Assembly (NCBI GenBank): GCA_963678675.1
Contig: OY783192.1
Span: 29,713,487-29,777,486 of the forward strand
DNA from: Xiphydria camelus
Lineage: Eukaryota; Arthropoda; Insecta; Hymenoptera; Xiphydriidae
Length of the DNA stretch: 64,000 nt
Direction: 5' to 3'
Made by a program: the position numbers and the translations under genes. This document shows positions 45,111 to 55,791 of the stretch, piece by piece. A model generated the notes under the pieces. The model was not told where the DNA came from. It did not search any database and saw nothing but the letters and a program-made list of their open reading frames with translations. Numbering within the stretch: the first letter of the stretch is position 1; the number at the start of each line of letters is the position of its first letter.

Positions 45111-45125
45111 AACGTTTCTCGAGTA

Positions 45126-45316
45126 CACTGAGAAAAATAATCACAGGGCTTCCATCCAGTCGGATGTTCAAAAATAGCGGGTTTTAATGACTCCTTATTT
45201 GAAAAAAATGACCAATCTTTCCTCATCTGAGCATTATGAAGGGATAAGAAAAAGAGGTTTAATGGTATTTGTAATAAATTCGGTTGAGTTTTGAGGAAAT
45301 AATATTGAAAGAAAAT
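45126..45316. mobile_element. Solo CACTGAGAAAAATAA terminus and AT-rich sequence
   Basis: CACTGAGAAAAATAATCAC preceded by TA begins an element whose other end was not found; B5 follows at 45317. Confidence 0.45.
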
Positions 45317-45672
45317 AATTCGGTTTTAACATAAACAAATATTCATATTTTTAAATCGAATTTGTAATCCGTATACATATTCAATAACGAACGAAAAAGA
45401 TACGGTCCGAAAAAAATAATTATTCGCTGACAATGAGTTATAAATGCGTTTCTCGCAAGAAGATTATGTAATCGGAAAGACAGAGAGACGCACTTATGCC
45501 AAGTTGCGAGTGCGAGGGAGATAGTCTCACTAGACTATGACGTAGCTGCTTTTCAAAATATCGTTTTTCAGCTCTGATGAGGCGGAAAATGAAAAATAAA
45601 AAATACGTGGTAAATAATTTTGTCTACATTTTTCGCATTTACAATAAAAAAAATTAGCGTTAAAACTAAATT
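45317..45672. mobile_element. Family B element, copy B5 (uninterrupted)
   Basis: AATTCGGTTTTAACATAAAC to AGCGTTAAAACTAAATT, 356 bp, with an intact 'gactatgacgtagctgc' site. It abuts the THAP remnant and may have removed its first exon. Confidence 0.85.
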
Positions 45673-45690
45673 GATAGTTTAAATAAAGAC

Positions 45691-45955
45691 GACGTGTCTT
45701 TCCATTATTTTCCAAAGCCGGGCAAACACTTCGTGTACACTCCAGACGCGTTTGGAAATTTAGAAAAATCGATCAACTAAAAAAGTGGATGATAATGTTA
45801 AAAATAAAATCAGTTACGCCGTATGTCAAAGTGTGTTCGCGTCATTTTTTGAGTGCTGATTATATTTCCGTTGCCTATGCATGAAAATGCTTAACCTGAA
45901 TATTTGCTCCAAAACAGTTATTCTTCAGATGTTCCAACTTCCAAAAGATTTTAAA
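45691..45955 (+). pseudogene. THAP zinc-finger remnant
   Basis: Pieces of a THAP domain can be read in plus-strand frames. VSFHYFPKPGK (about 45694-45726) corresponds to the conserved Phe-Pro region. After a frame change, KIDQLKKWMIMLKIKSV and then VCSRHFLSADYI (to about 45865) give the invariant Trp and the CxxHF zinc ligands. After another frame change, MFQLPK near 45950 resembles the AVPxxF-type end. The first Cys pair of the C2CH module is absent, lying where family B copy B5 now ends. THAP domains bind DNA in P-element-type transposases and cell regulators; which this came from is unknown. Stops and frameshifts make it non-functional. Confidence 0.7.
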
Positions 45956-46420
45956 ACACGCTCCCCTTCAAGGAAGTTCCTATTACCCGGTTTTGTATTC
46001 GCCCACAGGCAAATTTCATTAATGTATTAATTATATTTTACATAAAAAACTACTTTTAACCCATTGAAATACATTGAACCTGCACTTTTAAAGCCGCCAT
46101 ATTAATGTTAGCTCTGCCCATTCGACAGATCCTAGAGAATATTACAATACTTCTCAGATGGCCACAGGTGGCGTTGAACGTTGCTTACTGTCGCGCCATC
46201 ACCCGGCCATGCACGAACCCTATGATGCAACGTTACCAATTCTATATTTAAGGTTATATTCTATCGTCAGAATACAATGAAATATATTAATAGTTTATGA
46301 AAATTTAAATTTCGTTTTTTCGAAAATTGCCTTTTCTGAGGTTGTGCTCGTGAAATATAACTTTCTTCCTCAAAACAGTGCCATTTTTATAATAATTTAA
46401 ACGTACCTCCTCTGTTCAAG
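45956..46420. other. Unassigned, possible intron
   Basis: AT-rich; no frame. It ends in a fair acceptor-like sequence, 'tacctcctctgttcaag', before the open frame at 46421. Confidence 0.3.
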
Positions 46421-46612
46421 ATGCCTGACAAGAACTTATTGTTAGTGGAGTTACAAATGCAAACGATTATGGCTGTCAATAATTGGATGGACGAGGCGTT
46501 CCCACACCTCTCAGCTGCACAGATATACGATCTAATCGATTCCACATCCAGTACCAATACGTCAAACGAGCACAACTTCAGAAAAGGTCATCATCGGAAA
46601 AACGAAATTTAA
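46421..46612 (+). CDS. Unidentified 63-residue open frame, possible exon
   Basis: The translation starts MPDKNLLLVELQMQT and includes NWMDEAFPHLSAAQIYDLI, then a Ser/Thr/Asn-rich tail ending RKNEI. The first 45 residues look like an ordinary soluble, mostly helical protein. They have balanced composition, unlike the Arg/Ser-rich chance frames in CpG blocks and unlike the MITE-derived frames. A polypyrimidine-AG precedes the ATG, so the ATG may be an internal codon of an exon beginning at 46421. It lies 0.5 kb downstream of the THAP remnant on the same strand and could be a later exon of that former gene. I cannot name a family; it may equally be a chance frame. Confidence 0.3.
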   Translation: MPDKNLLLVELQMQTIMAVNNWMDEAFPHLSAAQIYDLIDSTSSTNTSNEHNFRKGHHRKNEI

Positions 46613-46770
46613 ATTTTCATTCAAATCGGGCAGTCGCTGTCTTGTATAGTGACTGCCCGTCGTCGGACCACTAACGAAAGCCGAGAGCCGTGGGCCAGGA
46701 GCCGCGAGTCGAGGGCCGAGAGGGTCGGCGCTATCTGGCGGCAGGCCGCCGTAGCGTGACGGGTCGCCAC

Positions 46771-47213
46771 ACTTCGCACCACGCATGCTGCGATCGCAGG
46801 GTGCGTCAGTGTGTCTATAGTGTGAACGCGTAGGGGTGAGATGTGAGTTTAATTTGCCAATACCCAAATGACGTTTCTACGTCTTTTGCGTTTATACCTT
46901 TACATTGTACCGTTGCGCGTCTGGCGTTGTAAATTCAAGGTGTCCCTAAGGTGTAGATCATGGGACGTACAAACGTTATTTGGGATAGCTAATCGTGCTT
47001 GAACAAACCTATGGTAAATATTTTATCTCTTGCAGGGGAGCAAACCTGTGGTATTTTATTTAAATATTTTATCATAAAATTAAAGACTGACAAGACGTTA
47101 TAACTTCGTTACTTCGCACCACGCATGCGCGGAACAATTGTCGCGATCGCAGGGTGCGTCAGTGTGTCCATAGTGTGAACGCGTAGGTGAGATGTAAATT
47201 TGATTTGCCAATC
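46771..47213. repeat. Pair of about 95-103 bp direct repeats, 340 bp apart
   Basis: Copies 46771-46864 and 47111-47213 begin ACTTCGCACCACGCATGC and share 'gcgatcgcagggtgcgtcag' and 'tagtgtgaacgcgtagg', ending 'gatttgccaat'. The second has an extra GCGGAACAATTGTC-like segment. They could be termini of a small retroelement or a segmental duplication. No primer-binding site or coding region lies between them. Confidence 0.75.
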
Positions 47214-47635
47214 CCCAGCCAATCTCTCGTTCAGCCAGGCATCCCCTTCTGTACAACGCGTACAAGAGGTACAGCCGCGCAGGTGGCTGGGGCAGGCGGA
47301 AGAAGCGTCAGGTATTTGTATTTTTTGTATTGTATTATGACAATCATTTACGCGCTATCTGTATCTAAATGCGAGTCGCGGGTTGTAAAATTCGCGACAC
47401 AACTTCCGGCGCCCGGTGATCGATCGCGTCTCGCGCTCGTCTGGAGATACTCCAAGTGGACGAGTTAAAGCTACCTTCGTACCACCCAACCCAGGTTTAA
47501 CGAGTACGCGCGATCGTACGTATACACGCGCACCGAAGCGAGTGCAGCGAGCGCTCGAGTTGACGTTCGGGATATTACAATATATAGCGTGTACGGAAAG
47601 CGATGCACCGTATTGACACTACCGCGAGTAAGTAG
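47214..47635. other. Host-like sequence
   Basis: Moderately CpG-rich; no feature supported. Confidence 0.35.
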
Positions 47636-48905
47636 GGGAGTTCCCCTAGTGCCGGACGGCACCTAGTACCGGACATTTTAGCAATATCTTTCAAAATAAG
47701 CGTAATGAAACGAAAGTACATATGCACGCTGATAGCTCATAATTAAACAGTTCTAGGTGCGGAGTGTCATTCCTCGTGTTGTTAAGTTCGTGAAGGGGAA
47801 CCTTTACATTATCTTCTGTTCTAGAAATTGGTGTACGCGTTTAACGGGCTGCGTTGTAACTTCGATAGATTCGCAAGTAGATGCTGTTCCATGGTTCTTC
47901 GTTAACAAAGCGATAAGCCTAGTTTCGTTTTTCATATTTATGCTATCATTTGAAGTACTACTTTGATAGAAAATTTACTTTGAAACAATCTCACAGAGTT
48001 CCTTGGGATCCGGACGGCAGGTTATCTCTTAGTAATAAATAAATGATTATTTAACCCTTCGTTACTCACGTGGGTTTTCGAAACATAACGGCTCACCTGG
48101 GGTGTATCCTACACCCCAGTTAAAAATGAACGTTTCCTTAGTGAAAAATAATGATCTCAACATTAAAAAAAAATAAATTTCGTAATTTTCCAATTGAAAA
48201 TAAAACTCGAAGTCTCGGTACATGAGGTCTCGGTTTTCAGACGCTCAGATCTCCCTGCCGATTTTTATTAAAAAATAGTATAAATAATAGACTGAGGATA
48301 GTTATCATACTCTCGTTTTATTAACGAAGGACAAATTAACAAGTTGGAACAAGTTTTATAGAAAAATATTAAATATTAAGTTAATTACAGATTGTTAAAA
48401 ATCACTTTTTAACACTTTGCAACGTTCTGTCGGATAAACAAATCGGTTTTGTCTTGCGCTTTTGGTGCCAAATTCTTTAATGAAATGTTCTCGAAAGGTA
48501 CTGAAAGTGCCAAACTCAAAAAAAAAACTCTAGGCGTGGCATGCAAAAAAGGGAGGCTCTGGGGTGTCGCCTATACCCCACGTGAGCAACGAAGGGTTAA
48601 ATTATTTCTCTCTATGTGCAAATATTCTGTTGAAAAATAGTGGAAGCCATTCTCGAGAGTCATTACATCAACTGCTACGACAAAAAGGACCAGCCAGTTT
48701 GACTTAGTGCGTTTTTTGCTTGAAGGATACGGAAGAAGACTAGATTCGGTGCTATGCCTGCCGGGAGGGGGCACAAGAGAGCTAGGCTGACGTCTCAGAG
48801 TATTCTGGTAATTATAATTATAATAGATATCATAAATTTTCAATTTGTCCAGTGTTAGTGCAACTGTTTTGATGTGTTCGATACTAGGTGCCACTTTTAA
48901 AAAAC
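47636..48905 (-). mobile_element. Family J element, copy J1, containing element NN
   Basis: The end near 47636 reads AGGGGAGTTCCCCTAGTGCC and 'ggacggcacctagtaccggac'; the other end near 48905 retains 'actaggtgccact'. The body, read on the minus strand, matches J2 at 62066 over about 500 bp. That includes a frame with LFVVAVDVMTLENGFHYFS in J1 and LFFVEAVDVMALENAAHYFS in J2. This may be a decayed internal coding region, but both copies have stops and I do not recognise the protein. Confidence 0.65.
48055..48596. mobile_element. piggyBac-type MITE NN, TTAA flanked, nested in J1
   Basis: Ends CCCTTCGTTACTCACGTGGG and CCCACGTGAGCAACGAAGGG, with TTAA at 48051-48054 and 48597-48600. Internal 'ctggggtgtatcctacaccccag' and 'ctggggtgtcgcctatacccc' repeats are of the kind also seen in the element at 14016. 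Confidence 0.9.
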
Positions 48906-49027
48906 TGAACAATTAAGCGTGTGTTTATTGTCGTTTGTTTTGCGGACGTTATTATCTTTTCCCGCGTTTCCACGAGGTTTTGAAGGAGCCCTATTTCTAT
49001 GGGAATCTCATGTGCTTTTGACATGGT
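48906..49027. other. Unassigned
   Basis: Short spacer; nothing recognised. Confidence 0.3.
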
Positions 49028-49381
49028 AATTCGGTCTTTAAATACCTACAAAAATATTCGTATGTATTTTTAAATTCAATCTGTAATCCGCATACATATT
49101 CCATATCACAGGAAAAAGAAAATATCCAAAGAAATAATTATTCGCTGAGTTATACTTGCGTTTCTCTCTACAATATCGTGACGTCATCGAAACACCAGAG
49201 AGACGTACTATGCTAAGTTGCGAGTGCGAGAGAGATAGACTCACAGCACAATGACGTAGCTGCATTTCAAAATGTTTCCCAGTTTAGATAAGGCCGAAAA
49301 TGAAAAATAAAAAACCCGGGGTTGATAATTTTGTCGACATATTTCGAATCTGCGATAGAAAAATTGCGTAAAAACGGAATT
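49028..49381. mobile_element. Family B element, copy B6 (uninterrupted)
   Basis: AATTCGGTCTTTAAATACC to GCGTAAAAACGGAAT, 354 bp. Closest by eye to B3. Confidence 0.85.
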
Positions 49382-49567
49382 CCGGATATCCACTAGAAAA
49401 GTTTGAGAAGAACAAATAGGAATTCATTGAATTCTATATGTATCTGAGATGATGGATAGGGATTTACCGAATTTTCTACGTATCCGCAAGGAAAAAATAA
49501 AGAAAATAAAGACCTGTACACGCCGTTTCGTGTTACAAGGTTTTACTTCTTTCTACAGATACACATA

Positions 49568-49885
49568 CACCGAGAAAAATAATTGCTAGTGCCAACAAAA
49601 TTTTTTCTTCGATCAAAAACATGATATAATTCCAGAATCAAGCTACGGTTTTCTCTGCGCAAGAAAATATTTCATTGTTTCGCGAGTAGGTACTTAATTG
49701 TTTTTTTTTCGAGCTGGAAAAATTTCTTGTTCCAGTGAAAAGGTATGTATTCTCGAGTCAAGAATATTGTATTCTTCGACCAAGAATCTGTATTCCTGAA
49801 AATTTTCAAGACCATATGTTCTTGATTTAAAATATATCTGTTTGATAAGTACTCCCTGATTATCCCTCTCGGATTTTCATCAGTG
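49568..49885. mobile_element. Family R MITE, copy R2
   Basis: CACCGAGAAAAATAATTGC to TCGGATTTTCATCAGTG. Repeated 'tattctyganycaaraat' segments inside. The left part matches R1. Confidence 0.6.
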
Positions 49886-50777
49886 GACACTTAAAATTGC
49901 CGTGTCAAAAGCACATCAAATTCCCTTAGGGCATCTATAGAATTTTTACAAATTTTTTATGAGAATCTATATTTTTTAAATAAGGAGACCGTCCCACCCG
50001 CGCGATAGATTCCCAAACGAACGACGCGAGGAGAGCGCATTACGCCGCGTTGAACGGATCGGAGCGGTGCGCGATCGACGCTCGATCGAAAGGAGCGCCC
50101 GCGCGATCGCCCAATTGGTTCCTCTCGAGCGTCGTTCGTTCGCCAGCGGCCGCGCCAGCCTCGTTGCGTAAAGAAGGCGGGTCTCGTATAATTTCTCCTT
50201 TTTTTTCGCCTTCTCGTATCGGGGTTTAATAGCTCGCTCCCCGCGCGCCGGCTATACGGGGGCATAGAGATTTTATTGCCCCAGCGACGAGAGTTTCGCC
50301 CGGTCGTCTTTCCTCCGCGCGCCGCGCCGAGGCCGAATTCTCCGAAGCACCTGCAGCGTGCCTAGGTCGAGGTTCGGCGAAACGCGGAGCGCGGAGAGAG
50401 AGGCGCGCTCTTCGGACCGCGCGGCTGGATTTCTTTCGCATTCTCGCTCCCGATTCGTTGCGGGACGCGTACGGCAAATATTCATCGACTATCCAGAAAG
50501 GAATATACAGTTGAGAGGAAAAAATGCTGAGAAATATTTTAGTTTTGATATCTCTAACTCTCTCTGTGTGTTTCCATAGCCATACCATTTAGCCTGTTCA
50601 GCAATACCGTATAGTCTATAGTACAATTCTGTATACATAAAACTTGTTATATGCAGTTAGACGAGTCATATATGAGTATACTAAAACCCAATATAGCCAT
50701 CACAGTACTATTATTTCAACCATATTCGCTTAAGCGTATTCACATAGGTACGGCAGCAATAATTCTGGTTGTCACTA
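49886..50777. other. CpG-rich host block then AT-rich sequence
   Basis: 49985-50470 is CpG-rich with chance frames; 50580-50777 is AT-rich. No gene supported. Confidence 0.4.
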
Positions 50778-51039
50778 CACTGAGAGAAAAAGATCTGGTT
50801 GAATACGAACCTGATAAAAAAAATTTATTTGAGAGAAGTAGAAGTTTATGCACTTCGAACAAAGGACTATTTGAATTAAATAAATGTTTTGTATTCCTTT
50901 TAATCGAATACGAACCTAATAGAACATTCCTTTAATTCAAAAAGACTTTTTTTCAATGTGAATAATTTCCCAATCACAAATAAATCTCAAATAAATTTTT
51001 CAATCAGGTTCGTATTCTGCTAGAACTTTTTCCATGGTG
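50778..51039. mobile_element. Family Q MITE
   Basis: CACTGAGAGAAAAAGATCTGG to 'agaactttttccatggtg'. 'ggttgaatacgaacctgat' and 'atcaggttcgtattctgc' form long inverted arms, and the centre repeats 'aatcgaatacgaacctaat'. TA precedes it. Confidence 0.8.
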
Positions 51040-51104
51040 TGCAAGCAGAAATTCTGGCTGATGCAGTCAGAATTATTGCCACGTCCCATAAACATTTTCT
51101 TGAG

Positions 51105-51740
51105 TTTAATGCATCAAGGTTGTACGCTTTATGAGTCATCAATAAGCAAGGAATTTACGACATTGAGGCCAGTAATCACAGGCCCGTATTTATAGTTGAA
51201 ACTTATACTATAAATAAGCATGACTCAAGTCGCTGTTTTGACCAATAAATGATCTCCGATGCTAACTTAAGTCCATGCTTAAGTTGTATACAAATAAATG
51301 ACTTCGAAATAATGCAAATAAAATGCTGAACATATATTCAATATAAGCACAATTTTTCGTAAATATGTCACTGCAATAAATACGATTAATTTGGATCACA
51401 TCATAGTGTAAATTTAACGGTTTATTGAAGAACATTTATTTTTCCAAGATCATGCGGCAAAATAAACATAAATTTTAGGATCATCAATTGTCGTAATTTA
51501 TACACTGAGAAAAAAAAATGTGGTAGATTTGACTAAATTAGCGATCAAGGGCGGGGGAGCGCAGATCAAGACTTGACTACAGTTTGTTTTCGTTAAACTA
51601 TTTTTCATCGATATAACCAAATTATGTAATTCAAATAACTTGATCGCCGTTCCCCCGCCCGCGACCGCCAATTTACTCAAGTCTACTATTTTTTTCTCCG
51701 TGTATGAATGTCGCGACGATCGTACAAGTCTATTTGGCTA
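51105..51740. repeat. Dispersed repeat JJ, copy 2, interrupted by S3
   Basis: Matches copy 1 (42690) on both sides of S3: left to 'gtaatttata', right from 'tatgaatgtcgcgacg'. A further 100 bp of palindromic sequence ('tatttatag...ctataaata') sits in its left half. Confidence 0.7.
51503..51702. mobile_element. Family S MITE, copy S3, nested in JJ
   Basis: CACTGAGAAAAAAAAATGTGG to TTTTTTTCTCCGTG, with TA duplicated (51501-51502, 51703-51704). Comparison with JJ copy 1 shows the empty site with a single TA. Confidence 0.9.
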
Positions 51741-52341
51741 CCGACATAATCGCAATGACGAAGCGCCGTTCCGCGATTCCGCGCATACTTCGCATCCGTC
51801 GATCCTCGGATTCACTGTAGCGAAGCGCCAGAGATACAGAACCAGTTCGGTACCTGTCGCGTGTATACACGCGCGTCCGGATCTACATATACGTCCATAT
51901 ATACACGCGAAATCGAGGCGCGCCGCACGCGCGCGCCGCTTCATCTCGCGAGTCGCGCACGAAACGAAAGGCCCCGCGTGGAACGACTATTTAATCGACG
52001 TGCCCGTTAATAAATTAGCCGAACGAAAAAAGGAGTCACCGTTACCGGCGCGGTCGTTCGCGGGACCCGGCGAATTTCGCCGGTCAACGATCGCCGGCGC
52101 GCGATGAATCCGAAAGTAATCTGTGATCTAAATCCGAGCGCGCGAGAAGAGCATCTTCGTTCGATCTCGTTCTTATTTTTACGCTCGGGCCTTCGCGCGC
52201 GCGCTGACGGTGGAGAGAGAGGGAGAGAGAAATGAGGCGTCTACATAGGATGTATCTACTCCCCCGCTCCGCCGCCCTTTCGCCCCCTTCGCATGTAAAT
52301 TGCTCTCGCGAGGCAACGACGAAGATCAAGTCCCGACTACT
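51741..52341. other. CpG-rich host block
   Basis: CpG-rich with a 155-residue chance plus-strand frame; a short GAGAGA run lies near 52215. Nothing recognised. Confidence 0.4.
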
Positions 52342-52342
52342 A

Positions 52343-52680
52343 TAGGGGGATTGGGTACTTCACAAACGTAGCTTTTGTTTGTGTTACACATGTACATATA
52401 GAGAATGTACATCCAAGTTTCGCCAAGAAATCCAGCTTGGTGGCGCTGCTTGTACTTACCTTTTGATAACGATTTTCCACGGAAAGAATTTATTTGAATG
52501 CTTTTAAATCCACATTCTATTATAATTGAGGCCATATTGATTAAATCTCATAGGTAAAACACTTCAATTATTATCCAAAATAACGTGTAAACAGCGCTTA
52601 TACCACGGGCATCTGCTTAATGCTTGATGCGTGCCACAGATGGCACTCTATCTGTTTTGTGCAGTTACCCAATCCCCCTA
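52343..52680. mobile_element. MITE with TAGGGGGATTGGGTA ends (KK)
   Basis: TAGGGGGATTGGGTA at the left and TACCCAATCCCCCTA at the right, perfect 15 bp inverted ends, flanked by TA. 338 bp, no coding. Confidence 0.85.
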
Positions 52681-52684
52681 TATA

Positions 52685-53320
52685 CAGGGTGTTAGTTTGC
52701 CGAGGACCGCATTAATTTATTTTCGTTATTTGTCATTTTATGAAAAAATCTTTCAAATCAAAGTTATTTGGTGTCGAGGGGGACATATAATGCGTATAAG
52801 CGGTTTTCGATCAAATGCGTTACCTACGAGATACAAAGGTCACCGCTATTTTTTTTAATGGAACTCGATATTTTCGTTCTTGTAAAAGTTGTAGAGCTTG
52901 TCGAGATGAACAAAAACGGTATAATGTGAAAGGCTCATTCGTTGGACCGTTCGTGAGATATCACCGCTCAGACTTCAAAAGAAGTAAGTTCCCCGGACTT
53001 AACTCTCTCTTACTCTTACTTACTCTTGTACTTTGGGCGACAATATCTCACAAAGGGTCCAACGAATGATCCTTTCACCGTATACCCTTTTTGTTCATCT
53101 CGACACGTTCTACAACTCTTATAAGAACAAAAGTATTGAATTCCATTTTTTAAAAATTGAGGTGACCTACATATCTTTTAAATAACGTGTTTTGTCAAAA
53201 ACCACTGACGAGTATTATAGTTCCCCCTCAACACCAAATAACTTTCATTCGAAAGATTTTTTCGTAAAGTGATAAATAACGGAAGTAAATGGATTTGGCC
53301 CTTGGTAAATTTACACCCTG
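52685..53320. mobile_element. Long-inverted-repeat element LL, CAGGGTGT ends
   Basis: CAGGGTGTTAGTTTGCC and its partner at the right end ('ttacaccctg') are flanked by TA (52683-52684, 53321-53322). Arms of about 290 bp pair almost throughout, for example 'tcaaatcaaagttatttggt' with 'accaaataactttcattcga' and 'tgagatgaacaaaaa' with 'tttttgttcatctcga'. No transposase is left between the arms. Directly abuts KK. Confidence 0.85.
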
Positions 53321-53322
53321 TA

Positions 53323-53647
53323 TATGCCGTGTGGATACACCTCTGTATACGCGCGCGTGTGGGATCGTACTATGCGAGCGCGGGGGTGCCGAGGGGGTTC
53401 GCAAAGCTACAGCGAGCTCGCGGCTCGTCGCTTCGTAGGTGTTAGAGCGTAACGTTGTTGCACCTGCGCGAGTATAAAGCGCGACGTACTCGAAAACGGC
53501 AGTGGGCGTGCTTTGATTTTAACTCGTTGAGTGCGCGCGGGGGGGACACGTGGTTCGAATATCGCTGATAAAGTTGGAATACAAAATTAAGGGGCGTCTT
53601 TCAATTCTGGGGATTTTGAAAATAGCTAATGCGAATTTTTCAGGTGA
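53323..53647. other. CpG-rich host segment with TATA-like box
   Basis: 'gcgcgagtataaagcgcgac' near 53470 is a TATA-like match in CpG-rich DNA. No coding exon was linked to it. Confidence 0.3.
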
Positions 53648-53649
53648 TA

Positions 53650-53861
53650 CACTGAAAGAAAGAAATGTGGTTGTGACAATTATTTTGGAATCGACTGCAC
53701 AAGTTTGGTAATTAACACCAGTTTTCATAATTGTCTTAACTATTTTTATTTTCCAGAATAAAAGAATTGTTGCGATAACTATATAAAACTGGTGCTGATT
53801 ACAAAACCGAAATAGGTAGTTGAGTCCGAAGTAGTTATCATAACTACTTTTTTTTTCGGTG
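53650..53861. mobile_element. Family N MITE
   Basis: CACTGAAAGAAAGAAATGTGG to TACTTTTTTTTTCGGTG, with TA on both sides. The internal 'attaacaccagttt' and 'aaactggtgctgatt' are inverted. Confidence 0.8.
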
Positions 53862-54040
53862 TAGTTAGTCAGGGTACACCGATTTATGAGATAAAAATCG
53901 CTCGATCACAGTATTACATCTACATTGGTTAATATTCAATGTCATCCAATAAACATCGAACTCTCACTGAGCAACCACGTCTGCTGAACTAGTGCCTTGA
54001 ATTGAACTGAATGCTTTCTAAAAGTCAAAAAACAAAAATA
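53862..54040. other. Unassigned spacer
   Basis: AT-rich, nothing recognised. Confidence 0.3.
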
Positions 54041-54314
54041 CACTGATAAAAAAAATGCGGTTAAATCAACCTCATGTTGTCAACTGACTCGAATGTTATT
54101 TTTATCGAATCTACGAAGCGATGATCGATTCGATAAAAATATTACTCGAGTCAAGTTGACAATATTTGGTTGACAACTGCGTTTTTTATTATATTTTCGA
54201 TATTTTTATCGAATCGATCATCGCTTCGTAGATTCGATAAAAATATTATTCGATTCAACTAAAGGAGAGTCAGTTGCGACATTGGTCGATTCAATTGTAT
54301 TTTTTTTACCATTG
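54041..54314. mobile_element. Family O MITE
   Basis: CACTGATAAAAAAAATGCGG to TATTTTTTTTACCATTG, with TA on both sides. Two long internal inverted blocks contain 'cgaatctacgaagcgatgat' and its complement. Confidence 0.8.
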
Positions 54315-54532
54315 TAAGAATAATTGGATCGCTACGTCTAGCAACGAGGATTTCTGAAATAAGAACTCGTTTCGTAGCAGAAGGTTATAGATTCTACTAT
54401 TATATAGTGATCTAGAATTTAAGAATAATTTTATTCATATCCATTTTTCTCAACATGAGGAGCATAATGCTATATCTATATGCAATTGGCGAACGAGGAT
54501 AAGCCAAATATTATTAACATTTGTGCGTTTCG
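54315..54532. other. Unassigned AT-rich spacer
   Basis: Nothing recognised. Confidence 0.3.
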
Positions 54533-54788
54533 CATCGAGAAGACAATTTATTAATAGTTATAATAAAAAATGTGATTTCAAATACGGCGAAATGAACATT
54601 TCGTTAGGTCAATAAAATATATGTCAATTATTAAAATGTTTATTACATCTAAATGATTGCCTCTGAGAATCAAATTGTGCCAAATAAATATCGTAATACT
54701 TAACGAATATTTATTTGATCCAATAAAATGTGTATTTCGCCATATTTGAATAAACATTTATTAACTACAAATAAACTGCTTTCTCGGT
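54533..54788. mobile_element. Family C MITE, copy C4
   Basis: CATCGAGAAGACAATTTATT to AACTGCTTTCTCGGT. Body matches C1-C5 ('ttattaaaatgtttatt', 'aacgaatatttatttgatcc'). Confidence 0.8.
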
Positions 54789-55153
54789 ACGAAGAAGCCA
54801 CACGAGTCCGGTCGTCCTCAGGACGCTGCGCTGGACGCCGGAATAACGCGCTGCGTACAGAGCACACCGACGTATTTTGCCGCGCGGCATGCGCGCGGCT
54901 GCGGGCGAACGTGTCGAGAGAGGTTGACTCGTCGCGGTCGAGAGAAGTTCGCTCCTCTCACGCGCGGTATATTCATTGTTTCTGGGAACCGTTCGCGACG
55001 GTCCCACTTTACGACCCTCTTCGAGACTGTTGCTCCTCCATACATTCGTCGTCGCGGTTTGAGTGGCGATCCAAAAAGAGATATACGTATTTATTTGCCG
55101 GGGAAAATCACGCAGTTCCCATTGGGACCAAAGCAGAACGACGAGAAAAAAAA
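54789..55153. other. CpG-rich host segment
   Basis: A 160-residue plus-strand frame (54728-55210) and a 150-residue minus frame overlap here. Both run into flanking transposons and have no domain. Confidence 0.4.
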
Positions 55154-55155
55154 TA

Positions 55156-55789
55156 CGGTTTATCTCGTTTAAGATACGAATCAAGGGACCGAGGGAGTTT
55201 CGTATCTTAAGCGGCATCGTATCTTATCCGGATATCGCAGATTCTCGCCTAATAATGCATAAGAAGCCAATGCACATTGTATATCAACGTGTTGTAACTA
55301 TTTCTAATTCTTATTTTAGCTATTCCTAAAAGTTTTTAACTATTCCAGAAAATTTGAATTCAAGATTTATGAATAAAGAGTAATGTTGTTATTTTTTTAT
55401 AAAATTTTATTGAGTTACTGTTTGTGATAACATTTTAAAAACAGAAATTAAAATATTTTGTTGTGCAGTTCTGTTTTTCTCTGTTTAAAACAGGGTAAAA
55501 TACTTTGTTAAAGTTAAGAGCATTTTTTGGCAAACAAACATGCCCTACAAATTTACTCCTTAACTTTCTTTCTTAAAGACGCGTGGTAAATGGACTGTAC
55601 AGACACTATTTTGTATATTTGAGCGGGCTTTTTTGACACCAAGGGACCAATTTTCTTCGTATATTAAGCGGGACAGTATCTTATCCTTACCCATTTTAAG
55701 CGGGTAATTGTAGACAGATTTAATAGGCATTTTTCAAGAGACCGAAGAAAAAGTATCTCAAGCGGGCGTATCTTAAACGAGTTTTACTG
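55156..55789. mobile_element. Non-autonomous pogo/Tigger-type element FF
   Basis: The left terminus CGGTTTATCTCGTTTAAGAT and the right terminus, reverse strand CAGTAAAACTCGTTTAAGAT, have the style of pogo/Tigger ends. TA is duplicated at 55154-55155 and 55790-55791. The motif GTATCTTAAGCGG and variants recur at least six times in the two subterminal regions (55170-55240, 55625-55780), likely transposase-binding sites. 634 bp, no coding frame. Confidence 0.8.
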
Positions 55790-55791
55790 TA

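Larger units (their letters stand above)
43741..45125. other. CpG-rich host block with CCG and GA repeats
   Basis: Open frames up to 156 residues on both strands cross the CCG array (Ala or Pro runs) and purine tracts. None contains a domain. 44040-44280 is less CpG-rich and reads like a decayed repeat, but no partner was found. Confidence 0.4.

Noticed and set aside
52631..53069. Two overlapping plus-strand frames (75 and 84 residues)
   Set aside because: They lie in the inverted arms of element LL and its junction with KK; no transposase motif is present.
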